From the NCBI RefSeq assembly GCF_010993775.1, contig NZ_WOTO01000033.1, positions 1-64,000 of the forward strand: 64,000 nucleotides of DNA. Reading direction: 5' to 3'. Shown piece after piece: positions 1-10,227 of this stretch; the first letter of the stretch is position 1, and every line of letters starts with the position of its first letter. Source of the DNA: Fodinicola feengrottensis. GTDB taxonomy: Bacteria; Actinomycetota; Actinomycetes; Mycobacteriales; HKI-0501. The notes beneath the pieces are model-generated. The model worked only from the letters and a program-made list of their open reading frames with translations. It searched no databases and was not told where the DNA came from. Made by a program: the position numbers and the translations under genes.

Positions 1-313
1 ACGCGGACAGGATGCCGGCATGCTGCGAGATCGGTGACGTAAGGGATCAGGATGACGAAGCACACCCCGGCTGACTTCCTCGATCCGGATGACAGTGCGA
101 GCGAGTGGAGCCGGCACCCTCGTACTCCTCCGGGATGTGAACGGCGTGGAAACCGGACGAAACCAGCGCATCCTGCGCTTCCTGCGGGTATCTGGGCTGC
201 TCATCCACGTCTTTCGCGTACGGCTCGATGGCCTTCTCGGCGATTTCCCGAACGGCGGCGCGCACCGTGTCGTGGTCATCCGTCAGGCGGTAGGTCTGAA
301 ATGACGGGTCCAC
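1..313 (-). CDS. Acyl-CoA dehydrogenase, N-terminal part (window edge, frameshifted)
   Basis: Acyl-CoA dehydrogenases are FAD enzymes that introduce the alpha-beta double bond into acyl-CoA thioesters. Translation from GTG at 313, behind GAGGAG, gives RLTDDHDTVRAAVREIAEK and then HIPEEYEGAG, which fit the helical N-terminal domain of the family. Near 100-115 the frame is lost; other frames then carry IEEVSR, CASSS and LIP, which are the expected continuation. The break is therefore two or three small indels and probably not decay. The gene runs off the left edge, so the catalytic glutamate and FAD domain are not visible. It diverges from the UDP-glucose dehydrogenase gene. Family assignment is firm; substrate is unknown. 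Confidence 0.8.
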
Positions 314-361
314 GGAATTCTCCTCTTCAAGCGGTATGCGAGAATATGAAAGTAGCGTGAT

Positions 362-375
362 TTACGGGCCGGTAA
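362..375. promoter_or_regulatory. Candidate TetR-type operator, copy 1
   Basis: The 14-mer TTACGGGCCGGTAA is a near-perfect palindrome in the 258-base gap between the divergent acyl-CoA dehydrogenase and UDP-glucose dehydrogenase genes. A related 14-mer lies 55 bases further on. TetR regulators of acyl-CoA metabolism often bind such sites; no regulator gene is visible here to confirm this. Confidence 0.4.
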
Positions 376-416
376 CCAGCAACGCAAAGCAACACGTCGG
401 TGACTCAGGTCACAGA

Positions 417-430
417 CTACCGGCCAGTAA
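417..430. promoter_or_regulatory. Candidate TetR-type operator, copy 2
   Basis: CTACCGGCCAGTAA, read on the other strand as TTACTGGCCGGTAG, matches the first copy at most positions. Two like sites in one divergent promoter region suggest shared control of the flanking genes. This is inference from sequence symmetry only. Confidence 0.38.
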
Positions 431-571
431 CACTCCCGGACATGGGTGACACGATCCACACCGTCTATCCTCGTCCGACGACATTGTTCCGTTAACAAAG
501 TGCGCCCATTCGCAGCGGCACAACCGCCCCGCAGAGCGCCCAAACGCTGAAGCCAACGGAGGTTCCCCAGC

Positions 572-1930
572 GTGCCACCCATCACACCGCAACGCCCTCG
601 GCTGACCGTACTGGGCACCGGCTATCTCGGTGCCACCCACGCCGTGTCGATGGCGGAGCTGGGTTACGACGTGCTCGGCGTTGATGTCGACGAAGCCAAA
701 ATCGGCAAGCTGGCCGACGGGCAGGTGCCGTTCCACGAGCCCGGCCTAGACGAGCTGCTGCAGCGCAACCTGGCCACCGGCCGGCTGCGCTTCACCACCG
801 ACTACGCGGAGGCCGCGCGCTTTGGCGACGTGCACTTCGTCTGCGTCGGCACCCCGCAGAAGAAGGGCTCGCTGGCCGCTGACCTGCGGTATGTCGAGGC
901 CGCCGTGGTCTCGGTGGTGAAGAACATCCACGGCCGCGCGCTGATCGTCGGCAAGTCCACGGTGCCGGTGGGCACCGCGGAGTGGGTCGAGGAGCTGATC
1001 GCCAAGCACGCTCCCGAGCACGCCGAGATCGAGGTCGCGTGGAACCCGGAGTTCCTCCGCGAGGGCTTCGCGGTCGAGGACACCCTGCGTCCGGACCGGC
1101 TCGTCTTCGGCGTGAAGACCGAGTGGGCCAAGGAGATGCTCGACAAGACGTACCGCGGCGTGTACGAGCTGGCCGCCGCCGAGGACCGCGAGGTCCCCGT
1201 GGTGGTCACCGACTTCGCCACCGCCGAGCTGGTCAAGGTCTCCGCGAACTCGTTCCTGGCCACCAAGATCTCGTTCATCAACGCGATGTCCGAGGTCTGT
1301 GAGGCCGCTGGTGCCGATGTGACGCAGCTCGCTCGCGCGATCGGGTACGACCTGCGGATCGGCAACCGCTTCCTGCGCGCCGGTGTCGGCTTCGGCGGCG
1401 GCTGCCTGCCCAAGGACATCCGGGCGTTCCGGGCCCGCGCCGAGGAACTGGGCGTCGGTGCCGCGCTGAACTTCCTGTCCGAGGTCGACGAGATCAACCT
1501 CCGTCGCCGGCAGCGGGTCGTGGACCTGGCCGCCGAGTTGGTCGGCGGGTCCCTCGCCGGCAAGCAGGTCGCCGTGCTGGGGGCCGCCTTCAAGCCGAAT
1601 TCCGACGACGTACGCGACTCGCCGGCCCTCGCGGTGGCCCGCAAGGTGCACGACGCCGGCGCCTCAGTGGTCGTGTATGACCCGGAGGGCAACGAGAACG
1701 CCCGCCGCGACCTCCCCGAGGTGTCGTACGCGGCGTCGCTCGACGAGGCCGCCAAGGGCGCCGAGGTGGTGCTGTGTGTGCTCACCGAGTGGGAGGAGTT
1801 CCGGCACGCCGACCCGGTCGCGCTGGCCGATGTGGTGAACGCGACACGCATCGTCGACGGCCGCAACTGCCTCGACCCGGAGCTGTGGCGCGCCGCCAAC
1901 TGGGAATACCGCGGGCTGGGCCGTCCGTAG
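572..1930 (+). CDS. ugd: UDP-glucose 6-dehydrogenase
   Basis: This enzyme oxidises UDP-glucose twice with NAD+ to UDP-glucuronate, a precursor of cell-surface polysaccharides. The 452-residue product is full length and unbroken. The Rossmann motif GTGYLG is at residues 15-20. KSTVPVGT and NPEFLREG follow in the NAD-binding half, and the catalytic cysteine is Cys278 in FGGGCLPKD. The C-terminal domain contains GAAFKPNSDDVRDSPA, typical of UDP-sugar dehydrogenases. The start is GTG with GGAGG at 558-562. A strong terminator follows, so it is probably monocistronic. UDP-N-acetylmannosamine dehydrogenase is a related alternative, but the motifs fit Ugd better. Confidence 0.95.
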   Translation: MPPITPQRPRLTVLGTGYLGATHAVSMAELGYDVLGVDVDEAKIGKLADGQVPFHEPGLDELLQRNLATGRLRFTTDYAEAARFGDVHFVCVGTPQKKGSLAADLRYVEAAVVSVVKNIHGRALIVGKSTVPVGTAEWVEELIAKHAPEHAEIEVAWNPEFLREGFAVEDTLRPDRLVFGVKTEWAKEMLDKTYRGVYELAAAEDREVPVVVTDFATAELVKVSANSFLATKISFINAMSEVCEAAGADVTQLARAIGYDLRIGNRFLRAGVGFGGGCLPKDIRAFRARAEELGVGAALNFLSEVDEINLRRRQRVVDLAAELVGGSLAGKQVAVLGAAFKPNSDDVRDSPALAVARKVHDAGASVVVYDPEGNENARRDLPEVSYAASLDEAAKGAEVVLCVLTEWEEFRHADPVALADVVNATRIVDGRNCLDPELWRAANWEYRGLGRP

Positions 1931-1944
1931 TTTTGCCGTAGTTC

Positions 1945-1986
1945 CATCGCGGGCTCCGCTTCGGCGGGGCCCGCGATGAGCTTTTC
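1945..1986 (+). terminator. Rho-independent terminator of ugd
   Basis: A 15-bp stem (1945-1959 with 1964-1978, one T-G wobble) closes a TTCG tetraloop. It is followed by AGCTTTTC and lies 15 bases after the ugd stop codon. Confidence 0.85.
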
Positions 1987-2138
1987 AGGCCCTTATCGCG
2001 CTTGCCCGAAAGTGCCTCGGCGGGGGCAGCGCGGGTTGCCCTCGTACGGGTCCATTGCCGCGGTGACGAGGATCGCACCGGTCACTAACTTTCTCGGTCG
2101 GCTGGCCGAACTGGTGCCAGCTCGTCCAAGGAGTTCCT

Positions 2139-2684
2139 ATGGCCGGCCGTACCCTCACCCTCGCCACGGTTCTGCTGACCGGCGCGCTCGCGCTGACCGG
2201 TTGTGGCCTCCTTACTAAGAAAACCACCGCGCCCGCCGCTCCACCGGTGGTGGCTGCAGCTTCCCCATCGGCCAGTGCCTCCTCCGACAGCGGCTCGGCC
2301 GAAACCTCCGTACCGGATCCATGCACGTTGATCACCGACAACGACGTGAGCGTCGCCGTCGGGAAGCCGGTCGCCAAACACTTCCCAGGCACCAACGGAC
2401 CCATCCTGTCCTGCGAATGGACCCTCGACCCAGCCTTTCTCGTCGTACGCATCACCCTTACGCGTACGACCAGGGAAGCCTTCGATTCCGCCCAGAAACT
2501 CGACCCTCCGTCCAAGCCAGTGACCGATGTCGGCGACGCCGCTTATGTGGGCGGTGACCAGGATCTCCGGGTGCTGAAGGGCACCTTCCTGATGACGCTG
2601 AAATACAGCGACACCGCCCACCCCGAGTCGCAACTCGCCGCCAACAAGACGGTCGCCGCCAAGGTCCTCCCCAAACTGACCTAA
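2139..2684 (+). CDS. Secreted lipoprotein, DUF3558-like
   Basis: The 181-residue product starts with a lipoprotein signal peptide: a basic N-terminus, a hydrophobic stretch and the lipobox LTGC at residues 19-22, so it should be lipid-anchored on the outer face of the membrane. A Pro/Ala/Ser-rich linker precedes a domain with PCTLITDNDVSVAVGKP and SCEWTLD. These resemble the small actinobacterial DUF3558 lipoproteins with a conserved Cys pair. AAGGAG lies 5 bases before the ATG. Its stop codon overlaps the stop of the convergent downstream gene. Function is unknown; a role in sensing or surface binding is possible but not shown. Confidence 0.75.
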   Translation: MAGRTLTLATVLLTGALALTGCGLLTKKTTAPAAPPVVAAASPSASASSDSGSAETSVPDPCTLITDNDVSVAVGKPVAKHFPGTNGPILSCEWTLDPAFLVVRITLTRTTREAFDSAQKLDPPSKPVTDVGDAAYVGGDQDLRVLKGTFLMTLKYSDTAHPESQLAANKTVAAKVLPKLT

Positions 2685-5600
2685 CCTCTCGCGAAAACGG
2701 TGACCTCGGTGAGATGGAAGCTGGAGTTCGCCGAGTTGCTCAGGCCAATGATCTTCACGTAGCGCACTGTCGCTTCCGTACGGGCGGTGTCACCGGCGTC
2801 CGTCGCGGGGTTGGTGTTGCTTTTGCCACCCAGGACGAAATAGTGCGTGCCGTCGGTGCTGCCGAGCAGCTGGTACGTGTAGAAGCGGGTCCCGTCGACG
2901 TAGTTTCGTACGTTCACCGCGGAAATATCGGTGGGGGCCCCGAGATCGACCTGCCACCAGGTGCCGGTGGTCTCCATTTTGCTACCCCAGTACGGATCGT
3001 TCGAGGCGGCTCCCGTCGTTCGCCGCGGTCGCCGAGTTTCCCGGCTCGGACGACTGCGCGGTCACCGGCTTGCCGACACTCACACTCAGCGCGCCGCGCC
3101 GGTCGTCGGCGCGGCTGGCACGTACGAGCCGACCGCGAAGCCGTGGAAACGGGCCAGGCCGGTCAGGCCGGTGTTCGCGTTGACCGCGCTCATAACCATG
3201 CCCACGTCTTCGCCGGCGGCCACCCCAGGAACGGTCGCACTGCCCACCACAGTCCAGTTTTTTTCCCGTCGCTGCTGCAAGATCCGTTGAGCTGGTCGCC
3301 GTGCCGGCCAAGTCGTACGTAGACAGTGGGCGCGAAACCGCCGGTTTCCGCGGAGCTGTCGATCGTGCCGTTGCCGTCCCGGTCCCAGCCGAAGACGCAG
3401 CCGTGGCCAGGTGTCACCCCGATCGTCGCGTAGCCAGCGGATCCGCTCGCGGACAGGTCGTTGCTCGCGACCAGGCCGGCGCGCGCGTACGGCGAAGTGT
3501 TGTCCTGGCTCGTCACCTGGGTAATCACTGCCTGGTCGTCGGCGAGCACATTTTTTTTTGCGATAGACCGCTCCGAATTCGTTGCGGTCACCCCACACGT
3601 CCGCACACCGCCGCCGGCGATCGAGAAATTGTCCCCGGACTGGGCGAAGCCGGCGTTGTTGGTCGAGACCGTGGTGTACGGAGCCGCGATGTCACCGGTG
3701 ACCAACAGCTGAGCGGCGGCGGTGGCGCGGGAACTTTCCGAGCCAGAGCGCCAAGAAACGCCGGCATTCAGGGCTGGCGTGCTGCCGGAGGGCGCGTTCG
3801 CCGGCGCGGCGACGGTCCATTTGGCGGTGAAGGTGCCTCCCACCGGGACCTGCCTGGTGGTCGTCGGAGTCGCTGGGCGTACGACATAGCCGGCCGGCGC
3901 GGACACCGTCAGTCCGACGTTGTCCGCCGACCGGATCAGGTTGCTGTTGGCGAAAACAACGGTCACCTGGGCGGTGCCGCCGGGCTTCACCCAGGCCGTC
4001 GCCGCGGTCGCGGTCAGGGGGTGCCGGCCGGCCCATCCGCGACGCGGCTGGCCAGCGCGTACGAGTCGCCATGTGGCTGGCTCGGATAAGCGGTGTCCTG
4101 ATGCGCCCAGGTGTTGGCGTACGCGTGCCAGTCGATGTCGGCGGCCGGCTGACCGGTCCGCAAAGCCTTGTCCAGGCTGGAAAAAATATAGTTGCCAGCG
4201 GCCGCCGTAATAGTCACCGACCAGCCCGTTCCACTCCCGGCGGGCATAGTCCTGCAGATCCGGAGTGCCCGAGTCCCACAGCGACACCAGGGACCGTAGG
4301 TCGTACCGAAGCGCTGCGGCCTCGGTCCGGTTCGCGGCCTGCGCGCGCGCCTCGGCCTGCCAGCTGCCGAGCAGGAAATTGCTGTCAGTGCCGAGCAGGG
4401 CATCCATCAACTTGATGCTCTGCGCCCACTTTCCGGTCAACTGCTCGAATTTCGTGATGTCCTTGGCAGCGAAGGCGGCTTGGATGGGCGGCAGCTGCGC
4501 ACGGCTTTGGTTGGCCCAGCACCTGACGGGCCACATCGACCAGGTCGTACCGATAGGCGCTGCTGTTCCGCAGCCGCGGGGCCACTTGGAGCAGGTCGCC
4601 GAGGGCGGGCGTGAACGTGTTCGGGTCGTAGCCCAGCGCGGCGCCGGTGTCGGTGATGCTCGGCTCATCGTCGTACAAGGCAGTCGGATATTTCCCGTCG
4701 ACCGTGGTCGGCAGGTTGTACGCGGTTTTGCCGAGGATCTGCCAAGCCTGCGCGGCATGCAGGTCAGCCGTACCGTAGCGGGCGAGGGCATAGCTGGCGA
4801 ACCAGCTGGCCATGTCGACCGGGCCATCTTGCCAAGGCATTTCGGCGAAGAAGTCCACCGCGACCGGGTTGTTGTCGATACCTTCCGGCATCAGCGCGAT
4901 GCCATTCAAGGCCGTACCAGATTTTGCTTGCCACGCATGGAACTTCCGGTTCCATTCAGCGAGCCCGGCGCCCATGTTGTCGTGTCCGCCGAAGTTCCAG
5001 ATGGTGCCGAAGGCATACGGCGTACCGATCCAGTCCTGGTCTCGGTCGGTGACCGAGCCCTGCTCGGAAAGCCCGTCCAGCACCAACATCTTCGACCGGT
5101 CGACGGCCTGCAGGGTCGCTGGCAGCGGGTTGGACTGCCAGCCGAGAATGGCCCAGATCGCGGCCGGATGCGCGGTTTCCAGCGCCCGCTGGACAGCCTG
5201 CGAAGCGCGCCGCGACATCGACCGGTCCGGCTATCCCGCCCTCGTGCAGCAAATCCATTTTGTACATCGTGCTGGGGCCGAAAAGGTGGGTCTGCACCTG
5301 GTAGAAGGCGGCCGCGACCTTGGCGAAGAACGGGTCGGTGGGATCGAGCCAGTCCGGCCGTTCCAGCCCCGCCCAGATACCCTGCGGAACAGTGTGCGCA
5401 CCGGGGTTCTTCGCACTGAATCCGGCCGGCACTGTCCCGTAATAGCCCGGAAGAACAGGCGTCATGCCGAGCGATCGCAACTGATCCGCGATCTGCCGGC
5501 CGAGCACCGCGCGACGGTCGATGAGTTGCTGCGAGATCGGGCTGCCCAGGCAGCACATGTTCTGCAGCAGCCACCACGGCTGGTGGCCCGGTTGCGGAAT

Positions 5601-6176
5601 CCAACTCCGCATTTGTGCCGCGGTGTAATGGAACTGCTGGAAGGCGCGCTCGTACACGGCCTCCTGTCCTTCGTAAACCAGCACCTCGTTGATGCCGTGC
5701 AAGGCCAGCACGTCGATCCGGTGTTGCCATTGCTGCCAGGTCAGGTACGCGCCGGCGTAGCCCTCATTGGTGTCGTTCAGCGCGAAGCGATTGTCCACCG
5801 ACGCGGTGTGCTCGATGGGCTGCGCTGGCAGCGCAAGGCGCGGTGGCAGGTTGAGCTGGCTGCCTTCCAGTTCGATGTTCGCGTGCGCGACATACTTGAG
5901 ATACCAACCAAAGCCCGTCAGCTCGACGGCCGGGCTGGTGCCCTCCACGACCAGCCGGCCGTGGTCGGCGGACACCCGGAACCGGTCTTTGCCGGTCCCC
6001 TTCCGCGTTGCCCGCAAGGTCACCTGGCTGGCGTAGCGAGGTCCGATCAGCCGGGTCAGTGCCTGTTGCGCCGGCCGGGAGTCGAAGGGTGCTCCAGCCG
6101 CGTTCGCCGGCGCCTGCGGGGCGGTGAGCAGGGCCGCCGCAACGGCGGTGACCAGCACCAAAGCCTTGGCACGCAT
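2681..6176 (-). CDS. Secreted alpha-N-acetylglucosaminidase (GH89) with F5/8 type C domain, frameshifted
   Basis: GH89 enzymes remove terminal alpha-linked N-acetylglucosamine from heparan-type and mucin-type glycans. ATG at 6176 opens a signal peptide, then the N-terminal domain and catalytic barrel. Both family catalytic glutamates are visible, in LLHEGG (near 5241) and MPEGID (near 4890). FGTIWNFGGHDNMG and SLWDSGTPDLQDYARREW are further family signatures. After the GH89 unit comes an NPCBM/NEW3-like beta domain, then a domain of unknown type with DRDGNGTIDSS. The C-terminal discoidin-like carbohydrate-binding domain (ETTGTWWQVDLGAPTDISAV) ends at the stop. The frame changes near 5210, 4510, 4180, 4020, 3262, 3105 and 3000, but all parts are collinear, so I read one gene of about 1,160 codons. 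A ROK regulator lies directly upstream. Confidence 0.88.
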
Positions 6177-6211
6177 GACTGACCCTCCAGGTGGCGTACT
6201 AATGAAGGCAT

Positions 6212-6221
6212 CTTTCGAAAG
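6212..6221. promoter_or_regulatory. Candidate ROK operator upstream of the GH89 gene
   Basis: CTTTCGAAAG is a perfect 10-bp palindrome 36 bases before the GH89 start codon. Its flank ATCTTTCG recurs, in inverse orientation, beside the palindrome upstream of the ROK regulator gene at 7558-7567. Shared half-sites suggest one regulator acts on both; this is inference. Confidence 0.35.
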
Positions 6222-6301
6222 TTATTTACGGATCACCCTGACGGACCGGCGGATGGGCGTCAAGGGATGGACGCCTCCGCTCCGGGAATGGCCGAACGCG
6301 G

Positions 6302-7535
6302 TCAGCGGGCCAGCGGATCGGTGGCAGCCGGGAGCAATCGGTCTTCCACGTCGGTGAGGGCAAGACGGACGGCACCGAGAGCGGAGCGGTCGCCTCGTCG
6401 CCCAATGCGGACAGCGTCAGCAGTGGCTTGGCCAACGCGAGCGGCTCGATGTGCCGCTCGATGGCCGACAGCAGCGACGGCCCCGCGGTGGACACTCCGC
6501 CGCCAAGGACGACCATCTCGGGATCCAGCACGAGCAACAGAGCCGAAAGACCGCGGGCCAGCCGGGCCGCCACCTCGTCGATCGCCTGCGCGGCCGCCTC
6601 GTCGCCCGCACGGGCGGCGGCGAAAACCGCGGTCGCGTCGGTTTCCTCGGCCCCCGCCGGCCGGCCGGCCGGCCGCCGCGCCGCCGCCGGCTGCCGGCCG
6701 CCTCGATGATGGCGCCCGCACCGACCCGGCTTTCCAGCGGCCCCAACCCAGATTCGTCCGGCACCACCCCGGCCTGCCCGTCCAGTACGCTCAAATAGCC
6801 GATTTCGCCGGCCATTCCGGCCGCGCCGCGGTGCAACCGGTCGCCGATCACCAGGCCGGCACCCACTCGCGCGCCCCACTGAATGAACACGACCGTACTA
6901 ACCCCGGTGGCCACCCCCAGCCACCGCTCCGCGATCACCGCGAGGTTGACGTCGTTTTCCACCTGAATCGGCGCCGAAAACGAGCGTCGGAGCGCGTCAG
7001 CCAGCCGGATCTCGTTCCAGTCCGGCAGGCTCGGCGCGAAGGTCACCGCCCTGGTGTGCGGGTCCACGATGCCCGGTGTGCCCACCGTTACCGACCACAC
7101 CTCATGGCGGGCAATACCCGCCTCTTTCAGCAGGCTCGTCACAGTTTCCCTTACAGCGGCCAAAACTTGCTGCCCAGAGCTAGCGAAATCGTCGTCGCGG
7201 CGCTTTTTCGCGACCACCGAGCCGGTCAGGTCCGCGAGCATCGCGAGAATCTTGTGCGGGCCGATATCGATCCCCAGCACATATCCCGCTCTGCGGCGAA
7301 AACGTACGGCCCGGGCCGGCCGGCCGATCCGCGGCTGGTCCGCTGCCTCTTCCTCGACATATTCGGCCAGCCCGCCAGCCACCAGTTGCTCGGACGCCTG
7401 CGAGACCGTCGGGCGGGACAGCCCGGTCAGCTCGCCGATCTCGGTCAGCCGCAACGCATCGCGGCCCCGCAGCGCGGCGAACACCTTGGCGCAGTTGATC
7501 TCGCGCAACAACGCCGGACTGCTGCTCGCCTGCAC
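6302..7535 (-). CDS. ROK family transcriptional regulator (NagC/XylR type), frameshifted
   Basis: ROK regulators join an N-terminal winged helix to a sugar-kinase-like domain and respond to sugars or sugar phosphates. Residues about 8-75 form the winged helix (ALRLTEIGELTGLSRPTVSQ). The kinase-like part begins at LGIDIG and contains the ROK signature GARVGAGLVIGDRLHRGAAG with GEIGY after it. The usual zinc-binding cysteine cluster is not seen. The frame changes near 6690 and 6370; the true C-terminus is ALGAVRLALTDVEDRLL, ending at 6302. It lies directly upstream of the GH89 glycosidase on the same strand, so control of that gene by an amino sugar is the simplest idea. Confidence 0.85.
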
Positions 7536-7913
7536 GCCACCTCCACCGGCCGAAACGAAAGATCTTTACGAAACTACTCCTTCTATCGCTCGCCCGGCGG
7601 TTCGACATCCGGACCGCGACCGCCGGCGGTCGCGAACCAACCGGTGGCCGGCAACTCCGGCTCAGCGGCTCCGGTCCGGCCAGCACGGCCAGCACCGCTG
7701 GTCAAAGTGGAGGCCGCAGCACCGGCCCGTCGAAATCCGCGCCCGCCCGCGGCCCCAGACTCGTCGCGGTTCATCAGATGAGTCGAATTCGACTGTCCAC
7801 ATTTGTCTAGAATCCCAGGTTCTCTTTCTGGCTGTCATCTGGTGGCCGAAACTGTACGCATAGTGGCGTTCCTGCCACTCGAGTTCCGGGATCGCAGCGG
7901 CGATGATCGGGGG
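7536..7913. other. Intergenic region between divergent ROK and MFS genes
   Basis: No gene was found in this stretch of about 380 bases. It holds two perfect palindromes, AAAGATCTTT at 7558-7567 (near the ROK start) and AGTCGAATTCGACT at 7781-7794. The second is followed by a -10-like TAGAAT at 7808-7813 on the plus strand. These probably mark the promoter regions of the two divergent genes. An ATG at 7803 is in frame with the MFS gene but would add 37 unconvincing residues. Confidence 0.5.
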
Positions 7914-9141
7914 GTGACAGCTGACGAGGCGCGTACGGGCGCAGTCGACCTGACCGCGTCGAGTGATCCGCGAGGGTGGCTCCGGGCCGGCGTCGCGGTG
8001 GCGGCGGTGGGATGGGGAGCGCAGCAGTTCGCGCCGCTGTTGCTGATGTACCAGTCCACGCTCGGCCTGTCGACGACCACCGTGCAGGGAACCTTCGGTT
8101 TCTACGTGCTGGGGCTGATTCCCGGACTGCTGTTCGGCGGCCCGATGTCGGATCGGTACGGCCGCCGCCGAGTGATGGCTCCAACGCTGGTGGTCTCGGC
8201 TGTCGCCAGCCTGCTGCTGATCCTGGGCGGCACCGGCGCCGGGTGGCTCTTCGCCGGCCGGCTGCTCGCCGGGGTCGCCAGTGGCGCCGCTTTCAGCTCG
8301 GGAGCCGCCTGGATCAAGGAACTTTCAGCTTCCCGCAGCAGCCTGAGCCCGCGCCGGATCACGGTGGCGATGAGCGTCGGTTTTGGCCTGGGGCCACTGG
8401 TTTCCGGCGTGTTGGCGCAGTGGGGGCCGGCTCCGACGGTGGTCCCGTACCTGCCTCATCTGTTGCTCGCGGCGGTCGCCTTCTTTCTCATTTTCGGCGC
8501 ACCGAGACTCGCTTTCATACCGGCCCGGGCAGCTTGCTGGGACAGCTACGGATACCGGAAATCCGCGACCGTCGATTCCTCTTTGTCGTTGTTCCGTTGG
8601 CACCATGGGTTTTCGGCTCGGTGTCGATCGCGGTGGCGTATCTGCCCGGGTTGGTGAAAAGTAGTCTCGGCGACAACGCGCTGATATTCAGTACGGGCAT
8701 GACCGCGCTCTGCGCGGCCACCGGTATCGCCACCCAGCCACTCGCCCGTTTCGTTGACAGGCCGGGCAAACCGTGGCTGTTGGGCACCGCTTTGGGACTC
8801 GTGGTGGTCGGAGTTCTCGTCGCGGCCGCTGCGGCGGCCCTGGTGCAGCCAGCGCTGGCTGTCCTCGCCGCGCTGATTCTTGGCGCCAGCTACGGATGTT
8901 GCCAGGTCTGCGGGCTCCGCGAGGTGCAGCGGATCGCCCGACCGGACCGGCTGGCCGGGCTGACCGCCGCCTACCAGGCGGTCTCGTACCTCGGCTTTGC
9001 CGGTCCTACCCACTTTCGGCCGCCGGCCGGCACGTACCCGCCGGAGACCTCCTCTTAATCGTTGCTGCGCTTGCTTTGCTTACACTGCTCTGGACGGCCT
9101 ATCAAGCTTCCACTGACCCACTGCGAAAAGTCCGCCGCTAG
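7914..9141 (+). CDS. MFS transporter, frameshifted
   Basis: This is a 12-helix major facilitator family permease. GTG at 7914 is the likely start. The signature between helices 2 and 3 is visible as GGPMSDRYGRRRV, and hydrophobic segments follow at regular spacing (AGRLLAGVASGAAFSSGAAW and others). The frame changes near 8520 and again near 9010; the last frame ends with helix 12 and the basic tail STDPLRKVRR. No substrate can be read from the sequence. It diverges from the ROK/GH89 unit and faces the rhamnose operon tail to tail. Import of a sugar or export of a small molecule are both possible. Confidence 0.8.
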
Positions 9142-9172
9142 TACTGGTCGGCGGTGGCATTGACGCTGCGAC

Positions 9173-10227
9173 CTACTGCAAAGAGCCGTACCGGCGCAGC
9201 GTGAAGGAGTTCAACAACGCTGACCCGATCAGAACGACACCGAGCGCGAGCAGTTGGAACTGGCTGCCTTGGGAGCCGGTGAACATCAGCAGGATGCCCG
9301 CGTTGAGCCACACGATCAGCAAAGATGCCGCTACCCCCCCGCCGATGCGGCCGACGCCGCCGGAGATGGCGACGCCGCCGAGAACGGCGATGGTGATGGC
9401 GGGCAGGGCCATGCCGTTGCCGACGGTGCCGGCGTCTGGACGGGCGGAGGCGAATTGGCCAACGGTGACGACGGCGACGACGGCGGAAATGATGCCGGCG
9501 GCGACGAAAAAGCGCGGAAACGTACGCTGGAGACGCGGATGCTGGCGAAGCGGGCGGCCGCGTCATTGGTGCCGACGGCATAGAGTTTCCGGCCGTAGGT
9601 CGTACGACTCAGAACCAGCCACGCGACCACCACGCAGGGCAGCAGAAAAGTCAGCACCTGCAACGGAAAAGGCGGCAGGAATCCGACAGTGACCGGCTGT
9701 GTGAGTGAGTGCAGGTCCTGCACCGGCTTGTCAGAAATAGGGTCGCTGTGACTGCTCACCAAGGAAATCGAGCTGAAGGCGTAGTAGGTGGCAAGGGTGG
9801 CGATCAACGCCGGGAAGCGCAGGTACGCGACGAGGGCGCCGTTGATCGCGCCCAGCACGGCACCACAGAGCAAGCACACGACAATTGCCGGCAGCACCGG
9901 CCAGGACAATTTTCCTACCAGGAAGCCGAAGACCATACCGGAGAGGCTGACCATCGCGCCGACCGAGAGGTCGATGCCGCCGCGGCCGGAAACCATCACC
10001 ACCAGCTCGGCGATGGCCAGCAGGCAAAGCGGCACCATCGACTCCAGCGCCGACGCCATGTACGAGATGTCGTAGGGCGCGGTCAGATAGTCGCCGGCTT
10101 CCAGGAACTTGAGCCACCCCACCATGATTACCAGCAGGATCGCCAGCAGCGCCACCCGCTCGGTGAGAATGATCCGGACGATCCGGCTGACCGGATTGCC
10201 CGCCGGTTCCGCCGTTTGCGTTGCCAT
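9173..10227 (-). CDS. rhaQ: Sugar ABC transporter permease (rhamnose type), distal, frameshifted
   Basis: This is a RbsC-like inner-membrane permease of a CUT2 sugar importer. About ten hydrophobic segments are present, with the family motif GRGGIDLSVGAMVSL and, near the end, LGGVAISGGVGRIGG. The frame changes near 9540 and 9420. Its ATG overlaps the stop of the permease gene before it, so the two are translationally coupled. It is the last gene of the operon DeoR-kinase-binding protein-ATPase-permease-permease. The rhaQ name rests on this gene order, which matches rhamnose operons of rhizobia and actinobacteria. Confidence 0.8.

Noticed and set aside
746..1947. Long minus-strand open frames across ugd
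   Set aside because: These are antisense shadows typical of GC-rich genes; ugd has clear motifs and a ribosome-binding site.
3551..3559. The T9 run as a programmed frameshift site in the glycosidase
   Set aside because: The frame is continuous through it (IAKKNVLADDQ), so no slippage is needed there.
2681..6176. GH89 gene as a decayed pseudogene
   Set aside because: All domains, both catalytic glutamates and the C-terminal domain are kept in order. The breaks are of the same kind as those in essential genes.
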